A stretch of 64,000 nt of DNA from Clostridiales bacterium (GCA_015243575.1 CP042469.1:1326929-1390928), one strand, 5' to 3'. Shown: positions 1-8,378, counted from the first letter of the stretch. Translations and numbers: made by a program. Notes: generated from the letters alone by a model not told the origin.

Positions 1-74
1 GATCCTGACGAATTTTCATTGGATCAATTTTGATCGGTTACTAAAATCAATGGCTGTGAATGGTCAATTCACCT

Positions 75-1190
75 TTATTTCCAAGTACCGATCACATTCT
101 CAACGAGAAATTCCTGTACTTTAATGTCTTCATCGCTCATAACGGAACCGGCAGGTACTAGGATATTTCCTTCGTTATCTTTCAGTTCACCGCCATACAC
201 TTTGATTTCTCCGCTGGCAATGGCTGCTTTTGCGGCAAGCACTTTGTCCTGAACTTCTTTCGGAACGATTGCCTCATTGAAAGGAGAAATCTCTGCACAA
301 TCTCCGCCTTCATAATAATATTTGCTCGTGTCTGCTGTACCTTCGACTGTCGCGGTCAGTACATCTTTGAAGATCGGAGCGAAGTTCCACATATAGGAGA
401 ACATCACCGCATTCGGAGCCAAATCATGCATGTCCACGTTATAGCCAATGCAGTAAGCACTGTTTGCTTCACAAGTCTGCGGGATTGCTGGTGAGGATGC
501 TTCCATACCCATAAACTTAATACCCTGGTTGATGAGAGTTTTGGCACTCTGTGTTTCCAGATCCACATCATACCAGCTGTTGGCCCAAACCAGCTGCACC
601 TGAGCATTTGGGTTCGCATATTTTGCGCCCAATGCATAGCCGTTGATCGCAGCTCTTACAGAAGCCTCGGACATACTGCCAGCAAATCCAAGCTTATCAC
701 TATCTGACATAAGGGCAGAAGTATATCCCGCAAGGAACATTCCCTCATAATTTCTAATTTGATATCCGATGAGGTTAGGAACCTGATCACCATGCTGTGC
801 TACAACAATGTCAGGATTTTCCGCTGCCAGATCAGAGAGGAACGTTGCATAGCCGGAGCTCGCACCGATGATGATATTCACACCTTCACTTGCCAAAGCA
901 TTAAATGCATTGGTCACAGAAGTTTGGTCCTCCATAACATTTTCAATGACGACTAAATTGCTCTCTGGAATCCCCAATTCTTCCATAGCGGCCAGCAAGC
1001 TTTGATGTGTTGCCTGACACCATCCTCCGTCATTTACGACCAGAGAGGTGATTTCACCGATTTTTACAGTTGAATAATCAAGCACCTTCGCGGCAGCATC
1101 TTCTGCCGGCGCTGAGCTTCCGGAACATCCTGCGAATAGTGCCGCAGTCATAATCATTACAAGTAGCATACTAATCCATTTTTTCTTCAT
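75..1190 (-). CDS. BMP-family nucleoside-binding lipoprotein of an ABC transporter
   Basis: Extracellular solute-binding lipoprotein of the BMP/PnrA family (NupN/BmpA-like), which delivers nucleosides to an ABC importer. The 371-residue product begins with a lipoprotein signal: basic MKKK, a hydrophobic stretch, then lipobox L-F-A-G-C with the lipidated Cys at residue 22. The body has the family layout with GEITSLVVNDGG near the start of the mature protein and an inner IIIGASSGYATFL segment. I chose the ATG at 1190 because AGGAG lies just upstream; a start 36 bases further out has no such site. It is the last gene of a four-gene minus-strand operon (ATPase, permease, permease, binding protein). 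The purine riboswitch ahead of the operon supports a purine nucleoside substrate, which is inference. No convincing terminator is visible before the window edge. Confidence 0.9.
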   Translation of the reverse strand: MKKKWISMLLVMIMTAALFAGCSGSSAPAEDAAAKVLDYSTVKIGEITSLVVNDGGWCQATHQSLLAAMEELGIPESNLVVIENVMEDQTSVTNAFNALASEGVNIIIGASSGYATFLSDLAAENPDIVVAQHGDQVPNLIGYQIRNYEGMFLAGYTSALMSDSDKLGFAGSMSEASVRAAINGYALGAKYANPNAQVQLVWANSWYDVDLETQSAKTLINQGIKFMGMEASSPAIPQTCEANSAYCIGYNVDMHDLAPNAVMFSYMWNFAPIFKDVLTATVEGTADTSKYYYEGGDCAEISPFNEAIVPKEVQDKVLAAKAAIASGEIKVYGGELKDNEGNILVPAGSVMSDEDIKVQEFLVENVIGTWK

Positions 1191-1300
1191 CTTTTGATCT
1201 CCTCTGTTTTGATACCCCCTTTGCAAACTGTCTTATATTATGTCAAAGGAGGGTGTTATATTTTGATGGACACGACCTCAGCCGCATCGATTTACTAACA

Positions 1301-2230
1301 TTATCGATCTTCCCTGTCGTATTTCTGGCACAATGCCGCTGGTTCTTCGCTGTGCTTCTTTCGGAAGCTGCCAGTTGTGATGATCAATGCTATGATTGTA
1401 GCTGCATAGGGCAGCATCCCATAGAACTGCGAAGGAATTCCCGGCAGATAAACCTGCATATTCATTCCAAGAATACTGATTCCTCCGAAGAGCAATGCTC
1501 CGAGAACTGCATAAGCAGGGTTCCATCTTGAAAAAGCTACCAGTGAGAAAGCAATCCACCCTTTCCCTCCTGTCATGCCTTCATTCCAAAAATTCGTATA
1601 GGATAAAGAGATGCATGCACCGCTGATGGTGGTCATGGCGCAGGCAAACATGATATAGCCATATCTCATGGCAAACACGTTTATCCCCGCCTGATCCAAG
1701 GATGCTGGATTTTCGCCGAGTGCGCGGAGCATAAGTCCTGCTTTCGTTTTGTAGATGTAGAAGATACTCAAAGGGATCACAAGATACATCAGATAGACGA
1801 AAAAATCCTGCCGAAAGAATATCTCTCCGATGACCGGTATGGAGGAGAGAACCGGGATGTTGATTTGCTGAAATTTAACAGCTGAAGCAATTCCGGTAAC
1901 ACTTTTTCCAAGGAACCCGCTGAGGCCGCTGCAGAAGATCAGAAAGGCCATACCGCATACAGTTTGGTCTGCCTGCAGGGTCACGGTTAGAAAAGCAAAT
2001 GCAAGTCCCAGCACCAGTCCCACTAAGATCGTAGCAAGCAACGCAAATAATAGGTTCTCAGTGTGATATACCGTCACAAATCCCGTCATAGCGCCCATGA
2101 GCATGATTCCTTCAATCCCGAGGTTCATGATTCCGGCACGCTGAGAGAAGATTTCACCGATGGCTGCGTACAGAATGGATACCGCATAGACAATGGCTGC
2201 GGCACAGATCGATGTTATAAATGGAATCAT
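1301..2230 (-). CDS. Nucleoside ABC transporter permease (NupQ-like)
   Basis: Integral membrane permease of the branched-chain amino acid/nucleoside ABC family, second permease of the BMP-type importer. The 309 residues are almost wholly hydrophobic, with about eight to ten membrane segments and the family signature around GIMNLGIEGIMLMGA near residues 35-50 and an ALGENPASLDQAGI coupling segment near 190. AAGGAG precedes the ATG. The ATG overlaps the stop codon of the upstream permease by four bases (ATGA), so the two permeases are probably translationally coupled and form the heterodimeric channel. A gap of about 110 bases separates it from the binding-protein gene. The family call is secure; the exact substrate is not shown by this protein alone. 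Confidence 0.88.
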   Translation of the reverse strand: MIPFITSICAAAIVYAVSILYAAIGEIFSQRAGIMNLGIEGIMLMGAMTGFVTVYHTENLLFALLATILVGLVLGLAFAFLTVTLQADQTVCGMAFLIFCSGLSGFLGKSVTGIASAVKFQQINIPVLSSIPVIGEIFFRQDFFVYLMYLVIPLSIFYIYKTKAGLMLRALGENPASLDQAGINVFAMRYGYIMFACAMTTISGACISLSYTNFWNEGMTGGKGWIAFSLVAFSRWNPAYAVLGALLFGGISILGMNMQVYLPGIPSQFYGMLPYAATIIALIITTGSFRKKHSEEPAALCQKYDREDR

Positions 2231-3378
2231 TGTACCGCTCCTTTCTTTGGCTCTTGATTATCAACATTACGCTGCTTTGGCTCTTGCATGTCATCATTTG
2301 GCTCGGCTGTGTAATCGCTGCGCTCAGCCTTGCAATAGGTGATCCGATAACGATTGAAGAACTCCCCTGCAATTACTGAAATCATCAAAGTTCCCTGCAG
2401 CATGGTAACGATCTGAGATGGAACACCCATGATCTGCACCACTGCACTGCTATTTTGAAGTGCTCCAAACAAAACCGAGACCAGAATAATTGCCAGTGGA
2501 TTACATTGACTGAGATACGCGATAACGATTCCCGTGTACCCGCTGCCTCCCGGCAGCTGCGCTTGCACACGATGGACAATTCCTGTCACCTGAACAAAAC
2601 CTGCGATCCCTGCCAATGCACCACTGAGCGCCAATACGATCAGTATATATTTCTTCACAGGAATTCCCGCATATTCAGCAGTACCAATACTATTCTTGAT
2701 CACAGAAATCTGATAGCCTGCTGCTGTATACTTCAAAAATAAGTGGAGCAAAACAGCAATCAGAATTGCCAGGATCAAGCCAGAGCTCGTTCCGTTTATC
2801 ACAGGGAGGAACAGGTTCTCAGGGATTTTTACCGTCATTGCAGTGGTCTGCTTAGGAGCCATCCACGGCCCGTAGCAAAGATAATCCAAAAACAGCAAAG
2901 CGATATAATTTAACATCAGAGTTACGATGGTTTCATTGACCTTCCAGAATGCTTTCAGAGCTGCCGCTAAAAGCGCCCACAGTCCGCCACCCAGAGCACA
3001 GAGGAAAAACATCACAACACCAGAAAGCGGCGCGGGCAGCGACGGACCATATAGAGCAAAGGCTCCTCCAACGATGGCCCCCATGGCGAATTGTCCTTCC
3101 GCACCAATATTATTGAGATTCATTTTAAAAGCAATTGCAACGCTAAGGCCGCAGAACATCAAAGGAAGTGCGGCATTGATGCTTCCAATGAACCCCTTTG
3201 TGTTTAAAAGGGAATAGGAAATCATCTTACCAAACACAGGAATAGGCTGAAAACCATTTGCTATGATAAAGATCGAGCTGAACACAAAGCCAAGAAGAAT
3301 AAAAACCACAGGGTTGAGTATTTTCCTGCTCAGGGAAACAGTTTGCTTTCTTTCAAATCGTAAGGTTCCTTTTTTCAT
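2227..3378 (-). CDS. Nucleoside ABC transporter permease (NupP-like)
   Basis: First permease subunit of the BMP-type nucleoside importer, 383 residues. A short basic N-terminus is followed by a series of hydrophobic helices, the conserved NNIGAEGQFAMGAIVGG segment near residue 90 and an AEYAGIPVKKYI coupling loop. The C-terminus is an unusual hydrophilic tail of about 40 residues with two QEPK units, which may be lineage-specific. The ATG at 3378 is preceded by a full AAGGAGG at ideal distance; an earlier in-frame Met 39 bases upstream would overlap the ATPase gene and lacks a good site. It lies 10 bases after the ATPase stop codon and overlaps the next permease by four bases. Confidence 0.88.
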   Translation of the reverse strand: MKKGTLRFERKQTVSLSRKILNPVVFILLGFVFSSIFIIANGFQPIPVFGKMISYSLLNTKGFIGSINAALPLMFCGLSVAIAFKMNLNNIGAEGQFAMGAIVGGAFALYGPSLPAPLSGVVMFFLCALGGGLWALLAAALKAFWKVNETIVTLMLNYIALLFLDYLCYGPWMAPKQTTAMTVKIPENLFLPVINGTSSGLILAILIAVLLHLFLKYTAAGYQISVIKNSIGTAEYAGIPVKKYILIVLALSGALAGIAGFVQVTGIVHRVQAQLPGGSGYTGIVIAYLSQCNPLAIILVSVLFGALQNSSAVVQIMGVPSQIVTMLQGTLMISVIAGEFFNRYRITYCKAERSDYTAEPNDDMQEPKQRNVDNQEPKKGAVQ

Positions 3379-3388
3379 TGTTTCCTCC

Positions 3389-4918
3389 TTATGCAGATTC
3401 ATCGGATGCCGACTCACCAGACATCATCTGACCGATTTCCTCGTAGTTCGTCTCAGATATATTACGAATTCCCATGAGCTTACCGCCGCACAAGACAGCA
3501 ACTCGGTCAGACATCTCAAAGATTTCGTCCAGTTCTTCAGAAATTAACAGGATGCAAGCGCCCCGGTCACGCTGTTCCACTAAGGTTTTGTGGATGGAAG
3601 CAGTTGCTCCGATATCAAGTCCTCTCACCGGGTAAGCTGCTATAATCAGTTCCGGATTACCGTTGACTTCTCTTGCAATCAAAAGCTTCTGCTGGTTTCC
3701 GCCGGACATGAGACTTACGGGCAGATCCAATCCGCCGTGTTTAATACCATGATTAGCGACATGTCTTTCTGTTAAGGTCCGAATCGCCTTGCTTAGCAAA
3801 ATACCGCCCTTATTGTATGAAGACCCTCTAAATTCCTTTAGTACCGCATTTTCTTTCATATTCATACTTGGAATTAAGCCCATTTTCAGGCGATCTTCCG
3901 GAATAAAGGAAATCCCTTGTATTACTCTTTCTCGAATATTTTTTTTTGTGATATCCTTCCCCTTAAATGATAGTTTCCCTGAGGTGACCTTTCTCAGCCC
4001 GGCAAGTGACTCCGCCAGCTCGCGCTGACCACTCCCGGCAACACCGGCTATCGCAAAGATCTCACCGGCATGGAGCTGAAAAGAAACATCTTGGAGCGCC
4101 ACCAACCCTTTATCATTTAAAACACGAAGATGATTTGCCTCCAAAAGCAAACGTTCGGTTTTTACTTGAGATTTATTGAAAATCTTTTCGATATCCCTCT
4201 CCCCAACCACTGCTTTTGTCATCCGGTCAATATTCGCTTCGTCAGCAAGCATCCTATCAGTGACTCTGCCATTTTTCAGAACTGTGATCCGATCAGCATG
4301 CTCCATAACTTCATTCATTTTGTGGGAGATAAAAATCACGGATTTCCCATGAGCTGCCATTTTACGCAGGGTTTTAAACATCTCACCAGCTTCCTGTGGT
4401 GTCAATACAGCGGAGGGCTCATCCAAAACCAAAATCTCACTATTTCGGCAAAGAAGCTTCATAATCTCCACTCGCTGCTGTTCTCCTACTGAAAGCTGCC
4501 AGACCTTAGCGCCAGGATCCACCTGTAATGAAAACTGCTCTGAATATTCACGGATTTTACTCTCCATTTTTTGTTGATCCAAAATAAAACTGCAATGATC
4601 CAGGCTAAGAAAAATATTTTCTGCCACCGTCAACGTCGGAATCAGCGCAAAGTGCTGATGTACCATACCGATACCCAATTCAGCAGAATGCTTTGGGGTC
4701 TTGATCTGCCCTTTTTCTCCTTTATAGAAAATATCACCGCTATTCGGTTTATAGATCCCCAGCAGAATGTTCATGAGAGTGCTTTTTCCAGAGCCGTTTT
4801 CTCCAAGTAACGCATGAATCTCTCCCGGATAAAGCTGCAGATCAATATGGTCATTTGCCAGAACCGTTCCAAATTTCTTTGTGATTCCTTTCATTTCCAG
4901 TAAAGCTGTTTTTTCCAT
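3389..4918 (-). CDS. Nucleoside ABC transporter ATP-binding protein (NupO-like, two ABC domains)
   Basis: Cytoplasmic ATPase that powers the BMP-type nucleoside importer. The 509 residues hold two fused ABC domains. Domain 1 has Walker A GENGSGKST (residues 39-47), signature LSVGEQQR and Walker B LVLDEPSAVL. Domain 2 is degenerate in its Walker A (GVAGSGQREL) and reads AAYPVRGLD where DEPTRGLD is usual, although its signature LSGGNQQK is intact. This asymmetry is typical of sugar and nucleoside ABC ATPases of this type. It is the first gene after the purine riboswitch leader, and CGGAGA precedes the ATG. Product assignment is firm; nucleoside rather than sugar specificity rests on the BMP lipoprotein and the riboswitch. 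Confidence 0.9.
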   Translation of the reverse strand: MEKTALLEMKGITKKFGTVLANDHIDLQLYPGEIHALLGENGSGKSTLMNILLGIYKPNSGDIFYKGEKGQIKTPKHSAELGIGMVHQHFALIPTLTVAENIFLSLDHCSFILDQQKMESKIREYSEQFSLQVDPGAKVWQLSVGEQQRVEIMKLLCRNSEILVLDEPSAVLTPQEAGEMFKTLRKMAAHGKSVIFISHKMNEVMEHADRITVLKNGRVTDRMLADEANIDRMTKAVVGERDIEKIFNKSQVKTERLLLEANHLRVLNDKGLVALQDVSFQLHAGEIFAIAGVAGSGQRELAESLAGLRKVTSGKLSFKGKDITKKNIRERVIQGISFIPEDRLKMGLIPSMNMKENAVLKEFRGSSYNKGGILLSKAIRTLTERHVANHGIKHGGLDLPVSLMSGGNQQKLLIAREVNGNPELIIAAYPVRGLDIGATASIHKTLVEQRDRGACILLISEELDEIFEMSDRVAVLCGGKLMGIRNISETNYEEIGQMMSGESASDESA

Positions 4919-4988
4919 AAGGCAAATCTCCGTTTCCGTATTTCAAGTCGTGCTTCAGCTGAAACACGAACCTTCGTACTTACTATAT

Positions 4989-5046
4989 AAAAAAAAGTCA
5001 AACTGCAATCAGGAAAACAATCAGGCTTCCCGTCCTGCAATTTGAC
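4989..5046 (-). terminator. Second terminator-like hairpin in the nucleoside transporter leader
   Basis: On the minus strand, arms GTCAAA (5046-5041) and TTTGAC (5002-4997) enclose about 38 bases that contain a CAGG/CCTG inner stem, and the outer arm is followed by eight T (4996-4989). It lies between the riboswitch terminator and the first gene, so it could be a second attenuation point. The outer stem is only six pairs with a large loop, so its strength is uncertain. Confidence 0.5.
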
Positions 5047-5075
5047 GAATTTCTTTTGACGATATGAACTTAAAC

Positions 5076-5109
5076 AAAAAAAAATAGATTAAGAACAGTG
5101 TTCTTAATC
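5076..5109 (-). terminator. Intrinsic terminator of the purine riboswitch (expression platform)
   Basis: Perfect inverted repeat GATTAAGAACA / TGTTCTTAATC around one base (5087-5109), followed on the minus strand by TA and nine T (5084-5076). It sits about 60 bases after the purine aptamer and before the ABC operon. The 5' arm contains GAACAC, complementary to GUGUUC directly 3' of aptamer helix P1 (5171-5176), which would form the competing antiterminator. Confidence 0.85.
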
Positions 5110-5170
5110 TTCGAAATTGATGCAACACAAAAACAAAGCAAATGCAATGCTTTTCACTGCAAGAAGAAAC

Positions 5171-5241
5171 GAACACCATAGCGTAGGTAATTTATGGTTA
5201 CCACGTAGAAACTTCCACACCGTATTTGTGGACTAATATGG
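5171..5241 (-). promoter_or_regulatory. Purine riboswitch aptamer (guanine class by its C before P1)
   Basis: Read on the minus strand, the segment has helix P1 CCATA/TATGG (5241-5237 with 5180-5176), helix P2 TCCACA/TGTGGA capped by the conserved AATACGG-type loop, the invariant J2/3 AGTTTCTAC, and helix P3 GGTAA/TTACC capped by CCATAAA. These match the xpt-type aptamer element by element, including the kissing loops. The base just before the 3' P1 strand is C, as in guanine rather than adenine riboswitches; the J3/1 joint seems one base longer than usual. A terminator follows at 5076-5109 and a sigma-A promoter lies upstream, so excess purine should switch the nucleoside transporter operon off. 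Confidence 0.9.
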
Positions 5242-5271
5242 CTCTTTGCTTTTCACGTATAATTTACTTTA

Positions 5272-5300
5272 AATCTAGCATAATGTTCGACAAATGTCAA
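5272..5300 (-). promoter_or_regulatory. Sigma-A promoter of the riboswitch-controlled transporter operon
   Basis: Minus strand: -35 TTGACA (5300-5295), a 17-base spacer and -10 TAGATT (5277-5272), with TGC directly before the -10 as in extended -10 promoters. Predicted transcription begins about 25 bases before the purine aptamer, as expected. Confidence 0.75.
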
Positions 5301-5330
5301 CATTTTTCTTCTGTAAGATAGTCCTAATGC

Positions 5331-5361
5331 AAAACCGCAGCTAATCACGCAATAGCTGCGG
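5331..5361 (-). terminator. Terminator of the sugar kinase/isomerase genes
   Basis: Minus strand stem CCGCAGCTA / TAGCTGCGG (9 bp, 9-base loop; 5361-5335), followed by TTTT. It starts about 25 bases after the isomerase stop codon and separates this gene from the promoter of the nucleoside transporter. Confidence 0.75.
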
Positions 5362-5385
5362 CGTATATGATTCCATCTCTCGCTT

Positions 5386-6069
5386 CTATCCCCTAGGATA
5401 TTCATTGCAAAGCAAACGATATGGCGGTTCGTCTTCCTCAATAGCGGGAAAGCGTCCAATTGGTTCCAGAAAACGGTTATCAGTATTGTCATCATTGCAT
5501 TGACTTACCTCGCCTAACAATACCGGGCCTGTACCCTCCTCCACAGAAAAGTCATGGTATAGATAGGGCTGTATCGCGATGCTTTCACCAGGAGTCAGAC
5601 GCACCTGGGTACCTGCCGGAACGGTAAGCTTCCGTCCATCCATGTAAACTTGTACTTCTCCTGACTCGTCCAGCCCCTCGCCTTCCGTTGAATTGTATAC
5701 GCGGATCAAAACATTGCCCCCGCCTCGGTTGATAATATCCTCCATCTTATTCCAGTGAAAGTGCATGGGCGCATATTGACCCTCTCTGAGATAGAGCAAC
5801 TTTTCCGCATAGGTTTTGGTGTATTTATCCTTCATAGCGAGGTTACCATTACGGATTGTAATTAAGGAAAAACCAGTCTTAGAAAAATTTCCCAGACCAT
5901 AATCCGTAATATCCCAGCCCAACATGTTATCGCGGATTTCATCATATTCAGATCCCTTGGAGTTCCACTCCTCCGGCGTAAAGTGACAGAAAGGCGGCAA
6001 TGCAAACCGATATTCCTTAATGAAATTCTCCATTTCCACCAGCGACTTGTTAATCTCGCTGCGTTTCAT
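5386..6069 (-). CDS. D-lyxose/D-mannose-type ketol isomerase (cupin fold)
   Basis: Sugar isomerase of the D-lyxose isomerase family (B. subtilis YdaE type), whose members interconvert D-lyxose and D-xylulose and usually also D-mannose and D-fructose using a divalent metal. The 227 residues show the metal-binding cupin pattern: H-x-H in PMHFHW, a Glu in the following KMEDI, and a later His in YLYHDF. The length fits the family. It follows the PfkB kinase gene and overlaps its end by 20 bases, so the two are co-translated. I prefer the ATG at 6069, seven bases after GGGGG; an in-frame ATG six bases further upstream is too close to that site. Its place beside a fructokinase-like enzyme suggests mannose to fructose to fructose 6-phosphate, or use of lyxose. 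Which sugar is natural cannot be read from sequence. Confidence 0.85.
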   Translation of the reverse strand: MKRSEINKSLVEMENFIKEYRFALPPFCHFTPEEWNSKGSEYDEIRDNMLGWDITDYGLGNFSKTGFSLITIRNGNLAMKDKYTKTYAEKLLYLREGQYAPMHFHWNKMEDIINRGGGNVLIRVYNSTEGEGLDESGEVQVYMDGRKLTVPAGTQVRLTPGESIAIQPYLYHDFSVEEGTGPVLLGEVSQCNDDNTDNRFLEPIGRFPAIEEDEPPYRLLCNEYPRG

Positions 6070-7039
6070 TGTCATTCCCCCTTTTGGCCAAAAATTCCTT
6101 GACCATGCTTATCGTAGGCATCGCTGGTATCCCCCCGCGTTTTTGAATGCATAGAGAGGCTACCGCGTTAGCAAATTCAGTAAAATTACGTAATTGATCT
6201 TGACCGAGTTCCTTAGGTCGAAGCCCACTCTCAGCCAGTTGATAGAGAAATCCTCCCCAGAAAGCATCACCTGCACCAGTAGTGTCTACCACCGGAACGT
6301 CTTGATCAAGAATAGGGATCAACACAGAGGAACCCTCCACTGCGGTGTAAGCGCCGTTTCTGCCAAGGGTGATCACAGCACAGGAAATACCCTCTTGAAA
6401 CAGATAGGCGGCGGCAGCCTCGGGAGAAGACTCTCCGGTGATCAGTTCAACTTCCTCATCGCTGATTTTCACAATGTCTGCAAAAGAAAGGACACTCTTC
6501 ATTGTATCAGCGGCTATTTTCTCACTTTTCCAGAGCGGTGCACGGTAATTCGGGTCATAAGAGATAATGGCACCAGCCTTTTTAGCAGCTTTTACCGTTT
6601 CTATTGTGGCGGAGCGCGAAGGCTCGTCAGTCAGCGAGAGAGAGCCGAAGTGAAAAATCCTGCACCCATTTGCTAGCTCACGTTTTACCTCGCCTGCAGA
6701 AAGACAAGTATCTGCACCTGGTTTACGCGAAAAAGAGAATTCACGTTCCCCAGTTTCGGATAATTTTACAAACGCAAGAGTTGTAAATACATCCTCAGCA
6801 CTAATCAGTCCACTGGTATCAACACCCTTTTCTTCAAGCACGCTTCGCAAATAATCTCCGTGCATATCCTTGCCAACCTTGCCGATAAATGCAGTACTCA
6901 ATCCTAAGTTCGAAGCAGCACATAGCACATTTGCAGGTGCGCCGCCAGGGTTTTGTTCAAACAGGCGCGTTCCATTTTCGCTTCTTCCGTGGTATGTAAA
7001 GTCAATTAATAGCTCACCCAATGCGACAATATCGAACAT
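6050..7039 (-). CDS. PfkB-family carbohydrate kinase, fructokinase-like
   Basis: Cytoplasmic sugar kinase of the ribokinase/PfkB family, 329 residues, closest in layout to fructokinases. Visible landmarks are the substrate-side GG in NPGGAPANVL (residues 30-39), the NYRAPLW segment typical of fructokinases, and the C-terminal ATP-site motif DTTGAGDAFWGGFL with the catalytic Asp in GAGD. It lies about 245 bases after the ABC binding-protein gene and is followed with overlap by the lyxose/mannose-type isomerase. Expected reaction: ATP-dependent phosphorylation of fructose or a related ketose. An inverted-repeat operator candidate (7094-7178) lies upstream, so it may have its own regulated promoter. 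Family is certain; the exact substrate is inferred. Confidence 0.88.
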   Translation of the reverse strand: MFDIVALGELLIDFTYHGRSENGTRLFEQNPGGAPANVLCAASNLGLSTAFIGKVGKDMHGDYLRSVLEEKGVDTSGLISAEDVFTTLAFVKLSETGEREFSFSRKPGADTCLSAGEVKRELANGCRIFHFGSLSLTDEPSRSATIETVKAAKKAGAIISYDPNYRAPLWKSEKIAADTMKSVLSFADIVKISDEEVELITGESSPEAAAAYLFQEGISCAVITLGRNGAYTAVEGSSVLIPILDQDVPVVDTTGAGDAFWGGFLYQLAESGLRPKELGQDQLRNFTEFANAVASLCIQKRGGIPAMPTISMVKEFLAKRGNDNETQRD

Positions 7040-7093
7040 TCAATCACTCCCAAATATAAATTTATAAACGAATATTTTATGCTTATTTCGATG

Positions 7094-7178
7094 TGTTTCC
7101 AGATAATTCTACACTGTTTTCAAATCGAAATATAGAACGATTTGAAAACAATACGAAAATAGTATTAATTTGGAAACA
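7094..7178 (-). promoter_or_regulatory. Nested inverted repeats upstream of the PfkB gene, candidate operator
   Basis: A perfect 12-bp inverted repeat, GTTTTCAAATCG (7116-7127) and CGATTTGAAAAC (7138-7149), with a 10-base spacer is centred about 95 bases before the kinase start. A second pair, TGTTTCC (7094-7100) and GGAAACA (7172-7178), encloses it symmetrically. There is no T run, so a protein binding site is more likely than a terminator. No convincing -35/-10 pair was found here. Confidence 0.5.
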
Positions 7179-7232
7179 TTATAACACGAAAGGAGTGCTT
7201 ATTCAGCAAATTTTTTCGCGTCTGCAAATTGA

Positions 7233-7257
7233 ACGGCAGAGGAGTATCCCCTGCCGT
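7233..7257 (-). other. Intercistronic hairpin after the sugar-binding protein gene
   Basis: Stem ACGGCAG / CTGCCGT (7 bp, extended by partial pairing inside) lies 27 bases after the stop codon of the solute-binding protein gene, followed only by a weak TTCAATTT. Such a hairpin could protect the upstream mRNA or partly terminate transcription, giving more binding protein than kinase. Confidence 0.5.
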
Positions 7258-7283
7258 CCCCTTGCAAGAACCTAATACATTTC

Positions 7284-8378
7284 CTATTTCAGTAGCTCCA
7301 AACGACCAGGATCATTAGCAAAAGCTTCTTTTGCATTTTCCTTGGTAACAACAAGCGGTGGAAGCTCGTAGACGCCTACATCCTTCTTGCCATTGTTTAC
7401 AGTTGTATCAGGGGCAGGCATCCCATTGCCAGCCTGCAGAGATTTGATGATCTCGATTGTTTTGTTAACAAGAACATCGGTGGGCTTAGCAACGGTTGAA
7501 TACTGTCTGCCGGACCAAATCCATTCAACGGACTCGTTTTCAGCATCAAGACCTGAAACAACAGGAAGCTGCTGTCCAGCCTGTTCAGATGCGGTGATAA
7601 TCGCACGAGCAATGCCGTCGTTGGGAGAGAGAACGCCATGGATTTCTTTATCTGCATAGAATCCGGAGAGAAGGGAGTCCATACGAGCTTGAGCTTTTGA
7701 ATTATCCCAGTCCATGGTCGCACACTGGGTAAAATCGGTCTGTCCAGATACGACAACCAGTGTACCGTCGTCAATCTTAGGCTGAAGAACTTTCATAGCT
7801 CCCTTAAAGAAGTTGGGGGCATTGGGGTCAGCAGGGCCACCACCGAACAGTTCGATGTTGTAAGGTCCTTCGCCCTTTACTGCTGCTAATCCATCCAATA
7901 ATGCCTGCCCTTGCAGTTCGCCGGTTTTTACGCTGCCAAACTGTACAACACCGTCAACACCTGTTGTGTTTTCAATGAGACGGTCATAACCGATGATTTT
8001 GATGCCTGCAGCTTCTGCTTCTTCCAGAACAGCACCAAGTTGTGAACCGTCAACAGGTCCTACGACAATGACCTTTGCACCATTCTGAATCATAGACTCA
8101 ATCTGCTGCTGCTGCTGAGGAACCTTGTTGTCTGCGTGCTGAACGATCGCTTTGAATCCAGCTGCTTCCAATTGGTCTTTAAACATCTGATCTGCTTCTG
8201 CCCAGTTCTGCGTTCCGAGCCAAGGCAGTGCGACACCGATAACTGCATCTGCGGCGAAGCCGTCACCTTCTGCAGCCGGGGGATCAGCGGGTTCATTTTG
8301 AGCTCCGCCACCACATCCGGTTAGCGCCATTGCAACCATAAGTAATGCAACAAGGAACAGTGATACACGTTTTTTCAT
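7284..8378 (-). CDS. Sugar ABC transporter substrate-binding lipoprotein (ChvE/multiple-monosaccharide type)
   Basis: Extracellular sugar-binding lipoprotein of the periplasmic-binding-protein type I family, 364 residues. The signal ends in lipobox A-L-T-G-C with the Cys at residue 22, followed by a Gly/Ala/Pro/Glu-rich linker. The mature part carries VIGVALPWLGTQNW, a QQQQQIESMIQNGAKVIVVGPVDG-like region and GVLSPNDGIARAII, which match ChvE-like binding proteins for several monosaccharides. It is third in the order ATPase, permease, binding protein, 55 bases after the permease. The sugar is unknown; the neighbouring isomerase and kinase point to mannose, fructose, lyxose or xylose-like sugars. 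Confidence 0.88.
   Translation of the reverse strand: MKKRVSLFLVALLMVAMALTGCGGGAQNEPADPPAAEGDGFAADAVIGVALPWLGTQNWAEADQMFKDQLEAAGFKAIVQHADNKVPQQQQQIESMIQNGAKVIVVGPVDGSQLGAVLEEAEAAGIKIIGYDRLIENTTGVDGVVQFGSVKTGELQGQALLDGLAAVKGEGPYNIELFGGGPADPNAPNFFKGAMKVLQPKIDDGTLVVVSGQTDFTQCATMDWDNSKAQARMDSLLSGFYADKEIHGVLSPNDGIARAIITASEQAGQQLPVVSGLDAENESVEWIWSGRQYSTVAKPTDVLVNKTIEIIKSLQAGNGMPAPDTTVNNGKKDVGVYELPPLVVTKENAKEAFANDPGRLELLK

Noticed and set aside
1..74. Terminator of the BMP lipoprotein gene (GATCAAAATTGATC at 22-35)
   Set aside because: The palindrome is short and is not followed by T on the minus strand; the true end may lie outside the window.
4989..5046. Guanidine-II or PRPP riboswitch in tandem with the purine aptamer
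   Set aside because: An ACGG-containing loop occurs once, but guanidine-II needs two such hairpins, and the segment is too short and lacks the conserved core for a PRPP aptamer.
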